7,259 bases of DNA from Campylobacteraceae bacterium (GCA_027083075.1 JALWQQ010000073.1:1-7259); one strand, 5' to 3'. Shown: positions 1-5,821, counted from the stretch's first letter. Translations and numbers: made by a program. The notes: generated by a model from the sequence alone, not told the origin.

Positions 1-441
1 ATTGCATGCCCCACATCGAGAATAGATACTTTTACCTTTTACGACGAGTTCATTGTCGCCTGTAGCGGCGGCAACAGCCCCTTGTGCCGCCTCTTTCGTC
101 GCCTCAACCGCCTTGGTAGCGGTGTTGCTTGCCGCCTCAGCCGCATTGGCTGCCGTCTCTTTGACCGCCGCTGCCGCATTTGCCGCCTTTTCGGTAGCCG
201 TCTCGGCAAGCTGCTTCGCACTTTCGGCTGCCGTATCGACCGCCTTATTTGCCGCCTCCTTAGTTGCTTCTACCGCTTTAGAAGCCGTCTCTTTCGCAGT
301 GTCGGCAACTTGTGCCGCACCCTCTTTGACGGTCTCCGCCGCTTTAGACGCCGCATCGCTTACCGCTTGCTTCGCATCATTTCCACACCCGTTAAGCAAC
401 ATCATCGCCGTTACAACGGAAAGCAGTGTCAGTCTTTTCAT
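1..441 (-). CDS. Alanine-rich LEA-like repeat lipoprotein, probable cytochrome c fusion (3' end cut by window)
   Basis: This reading frame is open from ATG at 441 to the window edge (147 codons, no stop), so the C-terminus is missing. Residues 1-19 form a lipoprotein signal peptide: MKR, a hydrophobic core, and lipobox L-N-G-C with Cys19 as the lipidation site. This predicts an envelope-anchored protein facing the periplasm. Residues about 22-127 are almost only Ala, Lys, Glu, Thr, Val and Asn in amphipathic 11-residue repeats, as in LEA-type proteins. The decapeptide KAVEATKEAA occurs at 55-64 and 110-119, exactly 5 x 11 residues apart. Residues 136-147 (GKSIYSRCGACN) resemble the start of a class I cytochrome c domain, but the fifth motif residue is Asn, not the heme-ligating His. 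An SD-like AAAGGA lies 6 bases before the ATG. The lipoprotein call is firm. The cytochrome part is inference from one motif, and the function of the repeats is unknown (spacer or stalk). Confidence 0.8.
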   Translation of the reverse strand, partial: MKRLTLLSVVTAMMLLNGCGNDAKQAVSDAASKAAETVKEGAAQVADTAKETASKAVEATKEAANKAVDTAAESAKQLAETATEKAANAAAAVKETAANAAEAASNTATKAVEATKEAAQGAVAAATGDNELVVKGKSIYSRCGACN

Positions 442-470
442 TCTTGATCCTTTCTATTTTTTATCCGACT

Positions 471-476
471 ATTATA
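471..476 (-). promoter_or_regulatory. -10 box (TATAAT) for the repeat lipoprotein gene
   Basis: A perfect TATAAT on the minus strand, preceded by TTTGAG, sits 29 bases upstream of the lipoprotein ATG at 441 in the 65-base gap after queD. It predicts a start of transcription near 464-465 and a leader of about 23 bases containing the AAAGGA ribosome site. No clear -35 box is visible, as is common for housekeeping promoters in Campylobacterota. The lipoprotein is thus probably transcribed independently of queD. Confidence 0.6.
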
Positions 477-506
477 CTCAAATTTTATAACAATCGGAAT
501 ATTTGC

Positions 507-1088
507 TTATACCTTTTTAGGATTGGGAAACACTTCACCCTTTAACAGCTTCTGCCAAAGTGCGGGATCGTCCCACTCCGCGATCACCTGCTCGGAAAAG
601 CAAATCTCTTCCAAGGCAATCTTTCCCATCAGCTCGCTGTGTGCATCTTCGTAAAAGGCTTGCGCATACCCCGTCTCGGTCTCATGGACGATGACGCTAT
701 GTAGCCGCACCTCTCGCTCGCCGTTTTGCATACCGGTGCAGGCAAGTACGCGTTCGATCATCAGATAAAAGACGCGACTAAACTGCTCAGCCGACGGAGA
801 AACGGGAAGCTCTATCCAACGGTTGCTAAAGCGTTTCATCGCCTTAAGATACGCGCTCTCGTCACCGCTCCAGAGTGTAATGGCGTGATCGAAGCTATCG
901 ATAAGGGTCTTAATGGAACGCTTGGTAAGTCCGAAATCATAGACCATCTGTCCGTTGTCGAGGTAGTTTGATTCTAGCAAAACTTCTACCTTATACGAGT
1001 GTCCATGGATATTTTCGCTACAGCGTCGCGTCGTACAGTGTCGCACAATGTGAGCATTTTCAAATTTAAAGAGCTTGCGAATCACCAT
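507..1088 (-). CDS. queD: 6-carboxytetrahydropterin synthase QueD (long form)
   Basis: QueD converts 7,8-dihydroneopterin triphosphate to 6-carboxy-5,6,7,8-tetrahydropterin, the first committed step to preQ0 and queuosine; it is cytosolic. The 193-residue product shows the 6-pyruvoyl-tetrahydropterin synthase fold motifs: zinc ligands His13 (FENAH), His28 and His30 (IHGH), catalytic Cys23, Asp67-His68 (SFDHA), the PSAEQ segment at 98-102 and substrate-binding Glu136 (HETETG). It is longer than the roughly 120-residue E. coli enzyme. The extra 45 or so residues follow the catalytic Glu (AFYEDAHSELMGK onward), a form I associate with Campylobacterota. ATG at 1088 follows AAGGGGAAGCT, a good SD. 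A 54-base gap with a TATAAT box separates it from the flavin reductase gene, so it may be transcribed alone as well as with the moaA-queE cluster. queE lies two genes upstream and supplies the next pathway step. Confidence 0.93.
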   Translation of the reverse strand: MVIRKLFKFENAHIVRHCTTRRCSENIHGHSYKVEVLLESNYLDNGQMVYDFGLTKRSIKTLIDSFDHAITLWSGDESAYLKAMKRFSNRWIELPVSPSAEQFSRVFYLMIERVLACTGMQNGEREVRLHSVIVHETETGYAQAFYEDAHSELMGKIALEEICFSEQVIAEWDDPALWQKLLKGEVFPNPKKV

Positions 1089-1118
1089 AGCTTCCCCTTT
1101 TAAGATAAGTTTTGTCCG

Positions 1119-1124
1119 ATTATA
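1119..1124 (-). promoter_or_regulatory. -10 box (TATAAT) for queD, inside a 10-bp palindrome
   Basis: A perfect minus-strand TATAAT lies in the 54-base gap between the flavin reductase stop and the queD ATG, 30 bases upstream of the start codon. It is embedded in the perfect palindrome GATTATAATC (1118-1127), so TATAAT is also present on the plus strand, where no gene follows. The downstream bases CGGACAAAA resemble CGGATAAAA after the lipoprotein -10 box. No -35 box is evident. Confidence 0.55.
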
Positions 1125-1142
1125 ATCAAGACAGCTTAAACA

Positions 1143-1736
1143 CTACCCCTCTTCCTGTGGCATCAGCCTCTCGCCTACCGTTGCGTAGCTCTTGCCTATG
1201 CGCATCAGCGGTTCGAAATCGATGGAGAGTCGCGCCTTATCCGTCACGATGCGGTCGGCAAGATAGATCGCCTCTATCTCAAGCACCAAAGGTACGGTAG
1301 GTCCTTGTAGATCGATCTCTTGGCGCAGACGACAAAAGTATGCCGCAGGAGTATCGACAACCATAGGCGGAAAACCCTCGTAGATAGACTCGGTTTCAAT
1401 CTTATAGGTGCTTGCTTCGCTCTGTGTATGCGCCAGAGGCGTGGCACTTCGGTGCATCTTCTCGAGATCTTTAGGCTCGACCAAAGAGATGGTGCAGAGA
1501 CCGTGCTTACGTAGATTGTAGAGGGTATCTTTCGGCGCACCGCTTTTGTGGTGCCCGACGGAGACAAGCAGCGTGGGCGGCGTGGAGGCTAGCGGTATGA
1601 AGTAGCTAAAGGGGGCGATGTTGAGCACGCCGTCGTCTTCGGTACTTATCCATGCGATGGGTCTTGGGATCACCGTCTGTGACATGATCTTATAGAGCGT
1701 AACGCTCTCTTGAACTTCCGAACGCTTGATCAACAT
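1143..1736 (-). CDS. Flavin reductase-like FMN-binding protein (flavoredoxin-type)
   Basis: This 197-residue protein belongs to the flavin reductase-like domain family (split-barrel FMN binding, as in flavoredoxin). Visible family motifs are PRPIAWIST (24-32), NIAPFSYF (39-46) and KDTLYNLR (69-76), with the barrel spanning essentially the whole protein. There is no signal peptide or membrane segment, so it should be cytosolic. Members bind FMN and either reduce free flavin with NAD(P)H or shuttle electrons; which applies here cannot be read from the sequence. The gene starts 2 bases after the queE stop and has a perfect AAGGAG (1744-1749) inside the end of queE, 7 bases before the ATG. This indicates co-transcription and probable translational coupling with queE. 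Its position between queE and queD suggests, but does not prove, a link to 7-deazaguanine or molybdopterin synthesis. Confidence 0.88.
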   Translation of the reverse strand: MLIKRSEVQESVTLYKIMSQTVIPRPIAWISTEDDGVLNIAPFSYFIPLASTPPTLLVSVGHHKSGAPKDTLYNLRKHGLCTISLVEPKDLEKMHRSATPLAHTQSEASTYKIETESIYEGFPPMVVDTPAAYFCRLRQEIDLQGPTVPLVLEIEAIYLADRIVTDKARLSIDFEPLMRIGKSYATVGERLMPQEEG

Positions 1737-1738
1737 CT

Positions 1739-2497
1739 TTAGACTCCTTGCGTGGTATCAAAAAGGCGGATATGTAGCCGATCGCTATAGCGATAGCCAT
1801 GTTTTTTGCAAAAGTCGAAAACCGCCCGATCGTGTCGCCTTAAGCTCTCGACACCCTCACCCACCGGCATACAGTAAACTTCCGCATGATGCACATGGCT
1901 ACGGATCTCCTCTATCTCTTCGTATGCCATACTTTCGATGAGCGATTCCGAGAGCGTAAACTTCAAAAAGGACTCCTTGGCACGATCCGCGATCGTCCGA
2001 AGCGCTTCGAAGTTAAGGCGCTTCCCTCTACTCTCGCCGCTATTGGAAAGCTTGACGGAGAGAGCGTAAACCGCTTCGGCATAGAGCGGAAAGCGCTCAA
2101 AATCGGGTGCAAGCGTTCCGTTGGTCTCGAAAGTGATGCGCACCCCTTGCGACAATAGCCATGCGATGATCCGATAAAAGACCGCATCTTCTCGGTAAAG
2201 CAACGGCTCACCGCCGGTGATCACCACATCGGGCAGATAGCCGATCTGCTCAAATGCCGATTGCAGTGTCTCTATGAGTATATCGCTCTCTTCGATACGT
2301 TGCCACGATTTGGCAAAAGCGCTATCAACGGCAAAGTAAGTATCACAACCATAACGCAACATCCCTTCCGCTTCATATGCGGCACCGAAACCGGGGCAGG
2401 CGAGATTGCACCCGCCCGTACGCAAAAAGTACGACGGCGTACCGGCATACCTGCCTTCACCCTGAATGGAAAAGAAGTGTTCGCTTAGATAAAACAT
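1739..2497 (-). CDS. queE: 7-carboxy-7-deazaguanine synthase QueE (radical SAM, atypical cysteine motif)
   Basis: QueE is the radical-SAM enzyme that contracts 6-carboxytetrahydropterin to 7-carboxy-7-deazaguanine on the way to preQ0 and queuosine. The 252-residue protein shows SIQGEG (10-15), GCN at the first cluster cysteine (Cys30), TGGEP (94-98, SAM contact), FETNGT (123-128), SVKLSNSGE (147-155) and the C-terminal RLHIRLFD typical of the family. The cluster motif is unusual. After Cys30 and Cys34 the expected third cysteine position is Phe37 (CPGFG), and the next cysteine is Cys51 (YGCDT), giving CX3CX16C. Since the other motifs are intact I infer that Cys51 is the third iron ligand. I believe related Campylobacterota enzymes look alike, from memory only. 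The ATG is 6 bases after the moaA stop, with only a weak SD, so coupling to moaA translation is likely. The next gene starts 2 bases after its stop. Confidence 0.9.
   Translation of the reverse strand: MFYLSEHFFSIQGEGRYAGTPSYFLRTGGCNLACPGFGAAYEAEGMLRYGCDTYFAVDSAFAKSWQRIEESDILIETLQSAFEQIGYLPDVVITGGEPLLYREDAVFYRIIAWLLSQGVRITFETNGTLAPDFERFPLYAEAVYALSVKLSNSGESRGKRLNFEALRTIADRAKESFLKFTLSESLIESMAYEEIEEIRSHVHHAEVYCMPVGEGVESLRRHDRAVFDFCKKHGYRYSDRLHIRLFDTTQGV
1744..1749 (-). promoter_or_regulatory. Shine-Dalgarno AAGGAG for the flavin reductase gene
   Basis: A full AAGGAG lies within the last codons of queE, 7 bases before the ATG at 1736. It fixes the start codon and supports coupling of the two genes. 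Confidence 0.75.
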
Positions 2498-2503
2498 GTA
2501 GAT

Positions 2504-3478
2504 CTAACCGCCCGTTTCGTAAAAAGCACGCGCAGAGATGTCGTCTTTGAACATCTCGTCGCTCCAGCGGTTCTTTTCGGGCTTATCGCGCAAGACCTGT
2601 GCCAAGACTTCTGCCGCCGCTTCGACGTCGCCGCGTTTGACATACTCTGCAATACTTTTTGCCTCGTCGAAGTAGAGACACGGGATCAGATACCCCTCCG
2701 CCGTCAAGCGAATGCGGTTACAACTCTCGCAAAAGTCGTGCTTATGCGGATCGATGAGTCCAAACTCATAACCGTTCTCTTCGATACGGTAGTTAAACGA
2801 GGGACTGGTACCCTCTCTGCCAAGCGCGTGGATCGTATAGCGCTTTTTGATCCGCTCGAGTATCGCCTTGCCGTGCATACCTCTTAACGCTTCATTGGCG
2901 TGGCGATTTTCCATATATTCGATAAAGCGTACCTTGATGCCGCACTCTCTACCAAACTCCAAGATATCAAGTATCTCGTCATCATTGATGCCCTGAAGCG
3001 GCACCATATTGAGCTTGATCTTTAGCCCTACTTCCATCGCCTTGTCGATGCCCATCAGGACTTTGGTCAGCACATCTTTTTGGGCGATCTTATAAGCCCT
3101 GTCGGGACGCAACGAGTCAAGCGAGATATTGAGTCGCTTAAGACCCGCTCTTTTAAGTCTCTCGGCAGCTTCGGCAAGCAGGTAACCGTTAGTCGTCATC
3201 GCCAGATCGACATCGGGATTGTGTGCATGAATCAATCCGATGAAATAGTCGAGATCTTCACGCAACAACGGTTCGCCGCCTGTGATGCGAATCTTGTTTA
3301 TCCCTTCGTCCATCGCTCTTTTGACAAACAAAAAGAGCTCGTCAAAGCTTAGCAGATTCTCTTTGGGCACCCATGAAAAGGGTTTTTCAGGCATGCAGTA
3401 TTGACAACGAAAGTTGCATCGCTCCGTCACCGAAACACGCAGATAGGTAACCTTGCGACCGTGACCGTCTATCAGCAT
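2504..3478 (-). CDS. moaA: GTP 3',8-cyclase MoaA (molybdenum cofactor biosynthesis)
   Basis: MoaA is the cytosolic radical-SAM enzyme that, with MoaC, turns GTP into cyclic pyranopterin monophosphate, the first step of molybdenum cofactor synthesis. The 324-residue length is normal for the family. The N-terminal SAM cluster motif is [10 protein letters not shown] (Cys21, Cys25, Cys28), followed by GGEP (67-70), TTNG (95-98) and NISLDSL (117-123). The C-terminal substrate-side cluster uses Cys250, Cys253 and Cys267, with the GTP-contacting RIR segment (CNRIRLT) between them. The protein ends in the Gly-Gly pair found at the tip of functional MoaA. ATG at 3478 follows AGAGG. It is first in a tight run moaA-queE-flavin reductase and starts 60 bases after the response regulator stop. 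I see no convincing -10 box in that gap, so read-through from the two-component genes is possible. No other moa or mob gene is in the window. Confidence 0.96.
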   Translation of the reverse strand: MLIDGHGRKVTYLRVSVTERCNFRCQYCMPEKPFSWVPKENLLSFDELFLFVKRAMDEGINKIRITGGEPLLREDLDYFIGLIHAHNPDVDLAMTTNGYLLAEAAERLKRAGLKRLNISLDSLRPDRAYKIAQKDVLTKVLMGIDKAMEVGLKIKLNMVPLQGINDDEILDILEFGRECGIKVRFIEYMENRHANEALRGMHGKAILERIKKRYTIHALGREGTSPSFNYRIEENGYEFGLIDPHKHDFCESCNRIRLTAEGYLIPCLYFDEAKSIAEYVKRGDVEAAAEVLAQVLRDKPEKNRWSDEMFKDDISARAFYETGG

Positions 3479-3496
3479 CGCGCCTCTTTTGTCAAA

Positions 3497-3516
3497 TTTG
3501 GCAAAGGGTAGCCAAA
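3497..3516. repeat. Small inverted repeat between response regulator and moaA
   Basis: TTTGGC (3497-3502) and GCCAAA (3511-3516) form a 6-bp stem with an 8-base loop in the 60-base gap. On the transcribed (minus) strand the long T tract precedes the hairpin instead of following it, so it does not look like a normal intrinsic terminator. It could be a weak attenuator or chance. Confidence 0.3.
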
Positions 3517-3538
3517 AAAAGATAAAAAGGGGATAAAA

Positions 3539-4225
3539 CTACCCAAGAAGCCTATAGCCTGTGCCGTAGATACTCTCGACATGTATTCCCGGCACCGCCT
3601 TACGTAGTCTGCTTACACAATTTTTTACCGACCCTAACGATATCTCCTTTTCCCAAGCATCCTCCCATACCTGTACCATGATCTCTTCGTAGCTTACCGT
3701 TTCGCCTCGCTTCTCAATCAGCAGTGCCAAAAGTTTTCGCTCTTTTGCACCCAATGTCACAAGTTTGCCATGCCGATAGAGCCGCAAGGTTTCACGATAC
3801 CACTGTAACCCATCGTCCAAATCGACCCATGCGCCGCAAGTACGTTCATACTCGAGAGCAACGATACTTAGCGCCTCTTTAAACGCCTTGGGCGAAACGG
3901 GCTTGACAAGATACTTGCTTAAACGTAGCTCCGTAGCCTGCAGAAGCGTCTCAACCTCCGTATGCGCCGTAAGCATCACGATAGCGCAGTAATGCCCCTC
4001 TTGCCGAATCGCCTTTGCAAGCTCCAAACCGTTCATCTTTGGCATTTGCAAGTCCAATAAAACCGCATCGGGTCGATGTCTCTTGTAGAGTTCATACGCC
4101 TCCACACCATCGGCGGCACTATAGACTTCGGCAAAGTACCGCGACAAAAAACGCGTGACACTCTCGCGTATCTCCGCCTCATCTTCCGCATAGAGGATAC
4201 GCATCTTTTGTAGTGTCTTGGTCAT
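3539..4225 (-). CDS. OmpR-family two-component response regulator
   Basis: This 228-residue DNA-binding response regulator has an N-terminal receiver (about 8-125) with acidic pocket Glu14-Asp15, phospho-acceptor Asp58 in LLDLQMP, switch Thr86 and conserved Lys108 before Pro109. A C-terminal winged-helix domain follows (about 140-228), with the recognition-helix region SLGSVKNCVSRLRKAV and the closing wing YGTGYRLL. It should bind direct-repeat operators as a phosphorylated dimer. The partner is almost certainly the histidine kinase encoded 43 bases upstream. The ATG at 4225 is preferred over the internal Met8 (ATG at 4204) because AGAAGGA lies just upstream of it. Two direct copies of TGTGACG spaced 10 bases, at the kinase stop codon, are a possible autoregulatory site. 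The stimulus and target genes cannot be told from the sequence; the neighbouring moaA-que and pet genes are candidates by position only. Confidence 0.93.
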   Translation of the reverse strand: MTKTLQKMRILYAEDEAEIRESVTRFLSRYFAEVYSAADGVEAYELYKRHRPDAVLLDLQMPKMNGLELAKAIRQEGHYCAIVMLTAHTEVETLLQATELRLSKYLVKPVSPKAFKEALSIVALEYERTCGAWVDLDDGLQWYRETLRLYRHGKLVTLGAKERKLLALLIEKRGETVSYEEIMVQVWEDAWEKEISLGSVKNCVSRLRKAVPGIHVESIYGTGYRLLG

Positions 4226-4266
4226 AGCTATCCTTCTTCTCTCATCACCTCATCGTAACATACAAT

Positions 4267-4283
4267 CGTCACAAAGCGTCACA
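4267..4283 (-). promoter_or_regulatory. Direct repeat TGTGACG x2, 10-base spacing, possible response-regulator site
   Basis: On the minus strand TGTGACG occurs at 4283-4277 and again at 4273-4267, exactly one helical turn apart, across the kinase stop codon and 41 bases before the response regulator ATG. OmpR-family regulators typically bind head-to-tail repeats with 10-11 base spacing. The site is short and overlaps coding sequence, so chance is a real alternative. Confidence 0.25.
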
Positions 4284-5636
4284 CCCTTTGCACAACACGA
4301 TATCAAACGCCGCACCTTCGGCGGTATTGCGCACCGAAATCGTACCGCCGAGTTGCTGTTCGCACAAGATCTTTGCCATGTAAAGCCCAAGTCCGCTACC
4401 TCCTTGCGCTTTGCGCTCTCCCGTATAGGGCTCAAAAAGTGATGCTTCTATCGTAGGCGCGATACCGCCGCCGTTATCTTCGATGCATAGCACGATCTTG
4501 CCGTTATGCTCTTTGCAGGAAAAGAGGATGCGGGGATTTTCTATCTTGCGCGCTTGGCAGATATCAAGTGCATTGTCCACCAAGATCACAAAGAGTTGGA
4601 TCAAGGCGTTTTTAGCGAGCCGAGGCGTGCACTGCTTGTCGCAATGTTTCTCTACGCGCACCTCTTTTGTGCGATGCGACATTAAGTGCAAAACCTCGTC
4701 AAAGACCTCGGAAGGGTGTAGCGATTCGGGCTCAAACCTTGTTTCGAAAACCTTACGATAGGTCTGTAGGGTCTGCGCCATATATTGGGTTAGTTCGGCG
4801 ATACGATCGACTTTACTCTGCATCAATTGCTTCTGCTTATGATCGTTCGTATCGCAAGCTTCCAGATCCAAAAGGTGTGCATTGATACGCATCAAAGGCT
4901 GACTCCATTGATGTGCGATTGCATCACTCATCGCACCGAGACGTGCCATGCGGTACTGGTGTAACAGCATCTCTTCTTGTTCTCGTCTCTTAACAAGCGC
5001 TTCGTCCACGAGGCTTTGTAAGTTGGCATTCATGCGTGCTAACTTCTCCGTCTTTTGCTCTACCTTCTCTTGAAGCGTACGATTGTACGCCATAAGCCTT
5101 GCATGCTCCGCCTCTTTGACCGACTCGTAGCGATACATCACAAATGTCGTTGTTAAAAAAGCGCCGATAAGGGTGAAAAACTCGGCAACAGAGTAACGAT
5201 AGCCGCTCAATATCAGATAGAGCACAAAGAAGCTGACAAAGGCAAAAACGGCAACACCGCCACTGCGATTGAGAAAAAAGAAGATCAATATCGGCGAAGC
5301 GACAACCCATAAGATGTTGAGTCTATTTTGCGGTACATAGAAGAAGATGATCCATGTGTAGAGAAAAAAGAGTGTCATAAAAACAAAGGCATAGTGGTGA
5401 TAGTACGCCTTATCTTGCTTGAGTCGCCAAAAGAGATAGAGTGAAAAGAGTCCCAAGAAGAGCTGCGAAACACCGACGATGAGATTGCCCTCACTTAGCC
5501 TCACGGGAGCAAACGCCAAGATGCCGATCCCGAGAAAAAAAGCAACCACAAGCAGTGTTTCAATCTGGCGCTTAAGCAGCCACTCACTCTCATCAAACTC
5601 ACTTAAAGAACGAAAAAATCGTATCAACTTATCCAT
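4269..5636 (-). CDS. Six-TM sensor histidine kinase
   Basis: This is a 455-residue membrane sensor kinase. Six hydrophobic segments lie at about 24-44, 51-70, 82-100, 107-122, 127-145 and 150-168, with only short loops, so the signal is probably sensed in the membrane or by an unknown fold. A coiled-coil linker follows (about 170-225), with no recognisable HAMP or PAS domain. The dimerisation box MARLGAMSDAIAHQWSQPL carries the phospho-acceptor His242. The ATPase domain has the N box LVDNALD (Asn355), G1 DNGGG (387-391) and G2 GSGLGL (413-418), all intact. Nine cysteines occur, all in the cytosolic half, including C332-x3-C336 and a terminal C449-x2-C452. The ATG at 5636 lacks a clear SD. It precedes the response regulator by 43 bases and forms a two-component pair with it. 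The signal is unknown. Confidence 0.92.
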   Translation of the reverse strand: MDKLIRFFRSLSEFDESEWLLKRQIETLLVVAFFLGIGILAFAPVRLSEGNLIVGVSQLFLGLFSLYLFWRLKQDKAYYHHYAFVFMTLFFLYTWIIFFYVPQNRLNILWVVASPILIFFFLNRSGGVAVFAFVSFFVLYLILSGYRYSVAEFFTLIGAFLTTTFVMYRYESVKEAEHARLMAYNRTLQEKVEQKTEKLARMNANLQSLVDEALVKRREQEEMLLHQYRMARLGAMSDAIAHQWSQPLMRINAHLLDLEACDTNDHKQKQLMQSKVDRIAELTQYMAQTLQTYRKVFETRFEPESLHPSEVFDEVLHLMSHRTKEVRVEKHCDKQCTPRLAKNALIQLFVILVDNALDICQARKIENPRILFSCKEHNGKIVLCIEDNGGGIAPTIEASLFEPYTGERKAQGGSGLGLYMAKILCEQQLGGTISVRNTAEGAAFDIVLCKGCDAL

Positions 5637-5641
5637 ACACC

Positions 5642-5650
5642 ATCATAGCA
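5642..5650 (-). promoter_or_regulatory. Extended -10 box (TGC-TATGAT) at the kinase start
   Basis: The minus strand reads TGCTATGAT, an extended -10 element with five of six bases matching TATAAT. It ends only 5 bases before the kinase ATG, so transcription from it would begin at or next to the start codon (leaderless mRNA). A weaker box, TATAGA (5670-5675), would give a leader of about 27 bases. Confidence 0.35.
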
Positions 5651-5703
5651 TAGTTTTGTCGGGCGAGCGTCTATAGAAGGCAAGAGACCGAATAAAGGAA
5701 TAA

Positions 5704-5756
5704 GGGGTCTGACCTTAATGACAATGCTTTAGCGTTGTCGTTGCGGGTCTGACCCC
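5704..5756. repeat. REP/REPIN-like composite palindrome (GGGGTCTGACC arms)
   Basis: The left arm GGGGTCTGACC (5704-5714) and right arm GGTCTGACCCC (5746-5756) are mutually complementary except for a central T:T pair. Each arm is also a near-palindrome by itself (GGTC-T-GACC). Between them is a second stem: AATGACAATGC (5717-5727) pairs with GCGTTGTCGTT (5732-5742), with two T:G wobbles, around loop TTTA. The whole unit folds into a long cruciform or RNA hairpin. Two oppositely oriented short palindromes around a spacer is the layout of REPINs, which are mobilised by Y1-type REP-associated transposases. I recall similar GGGGTC-A/T-GACCCC repeats in other Proteobacteria, but no transposase lies in this window. 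Confidence 0.65.
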
Positions 5757-5802
5757 AAGAGATTTGTGCATACTGCCATCCGTTATCTGTAAACCGTTAT
5801 CC

Positions 5803-5821
5803 GAATAAGGGGTTTGACTTC
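5803..5821 (+). repeat. Degenerate third copy of the REP-like arm
   Basis: GAATAAGGGGTTTGACTTC matches GAATAAGGGGTCTGACCTT at 5698-5716 in all but the C-to-T changes and the final base. It retains the 5' flank GAATAA but has no intact inverted partner, so it looks like an eroded or half element. Confidence 0.5.

Noticed and set aside
53..490. Long plus-strand open frames across the lipoprotein gene
   Set aside because: They arise from the GCG/GCC-rich alanine repeat on the other strand. They encode low-complexity peptides with no ribosome site, whereas the minus-strand frame has a lipobox, SD and promoter.
1089..1142. preQ1 riboswitch upstream of queD
   Set aside because: The gap is only 54 bases and is mostly promoter. 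I see no preQ1-type stem with A-rich tail, and the aptamer consensus is absent.
1739..2497. queE as a pseudogene because the third CX3CX2C cysteine is missing
   Set aside because: The frame is intact, all other QueE motifs are present, and Cys51 in GCDT offers a plausible third ligand.
2504..3478. Plus-strand ORF inside moaA (3080-3352) as an overlapping gene
   Set aside because: No family resemblance and no ribosome site; moaA on the minus strand is unambiguous.
3497..3516. Intrinsic terminator after the response regulator
   Set aside because: The stem is only 6 bp and the T tract is on the wrong side of the hairpin for minus-strand transcription. It is kept only as a low-confidence inverted repeat.
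5688..5821. CRISPR array from the repeated motifs in the spacer
   Set aside because: The repeats are short, irregularly spaced, inverted and degenerate, with no uniform repeat-spacer unit.
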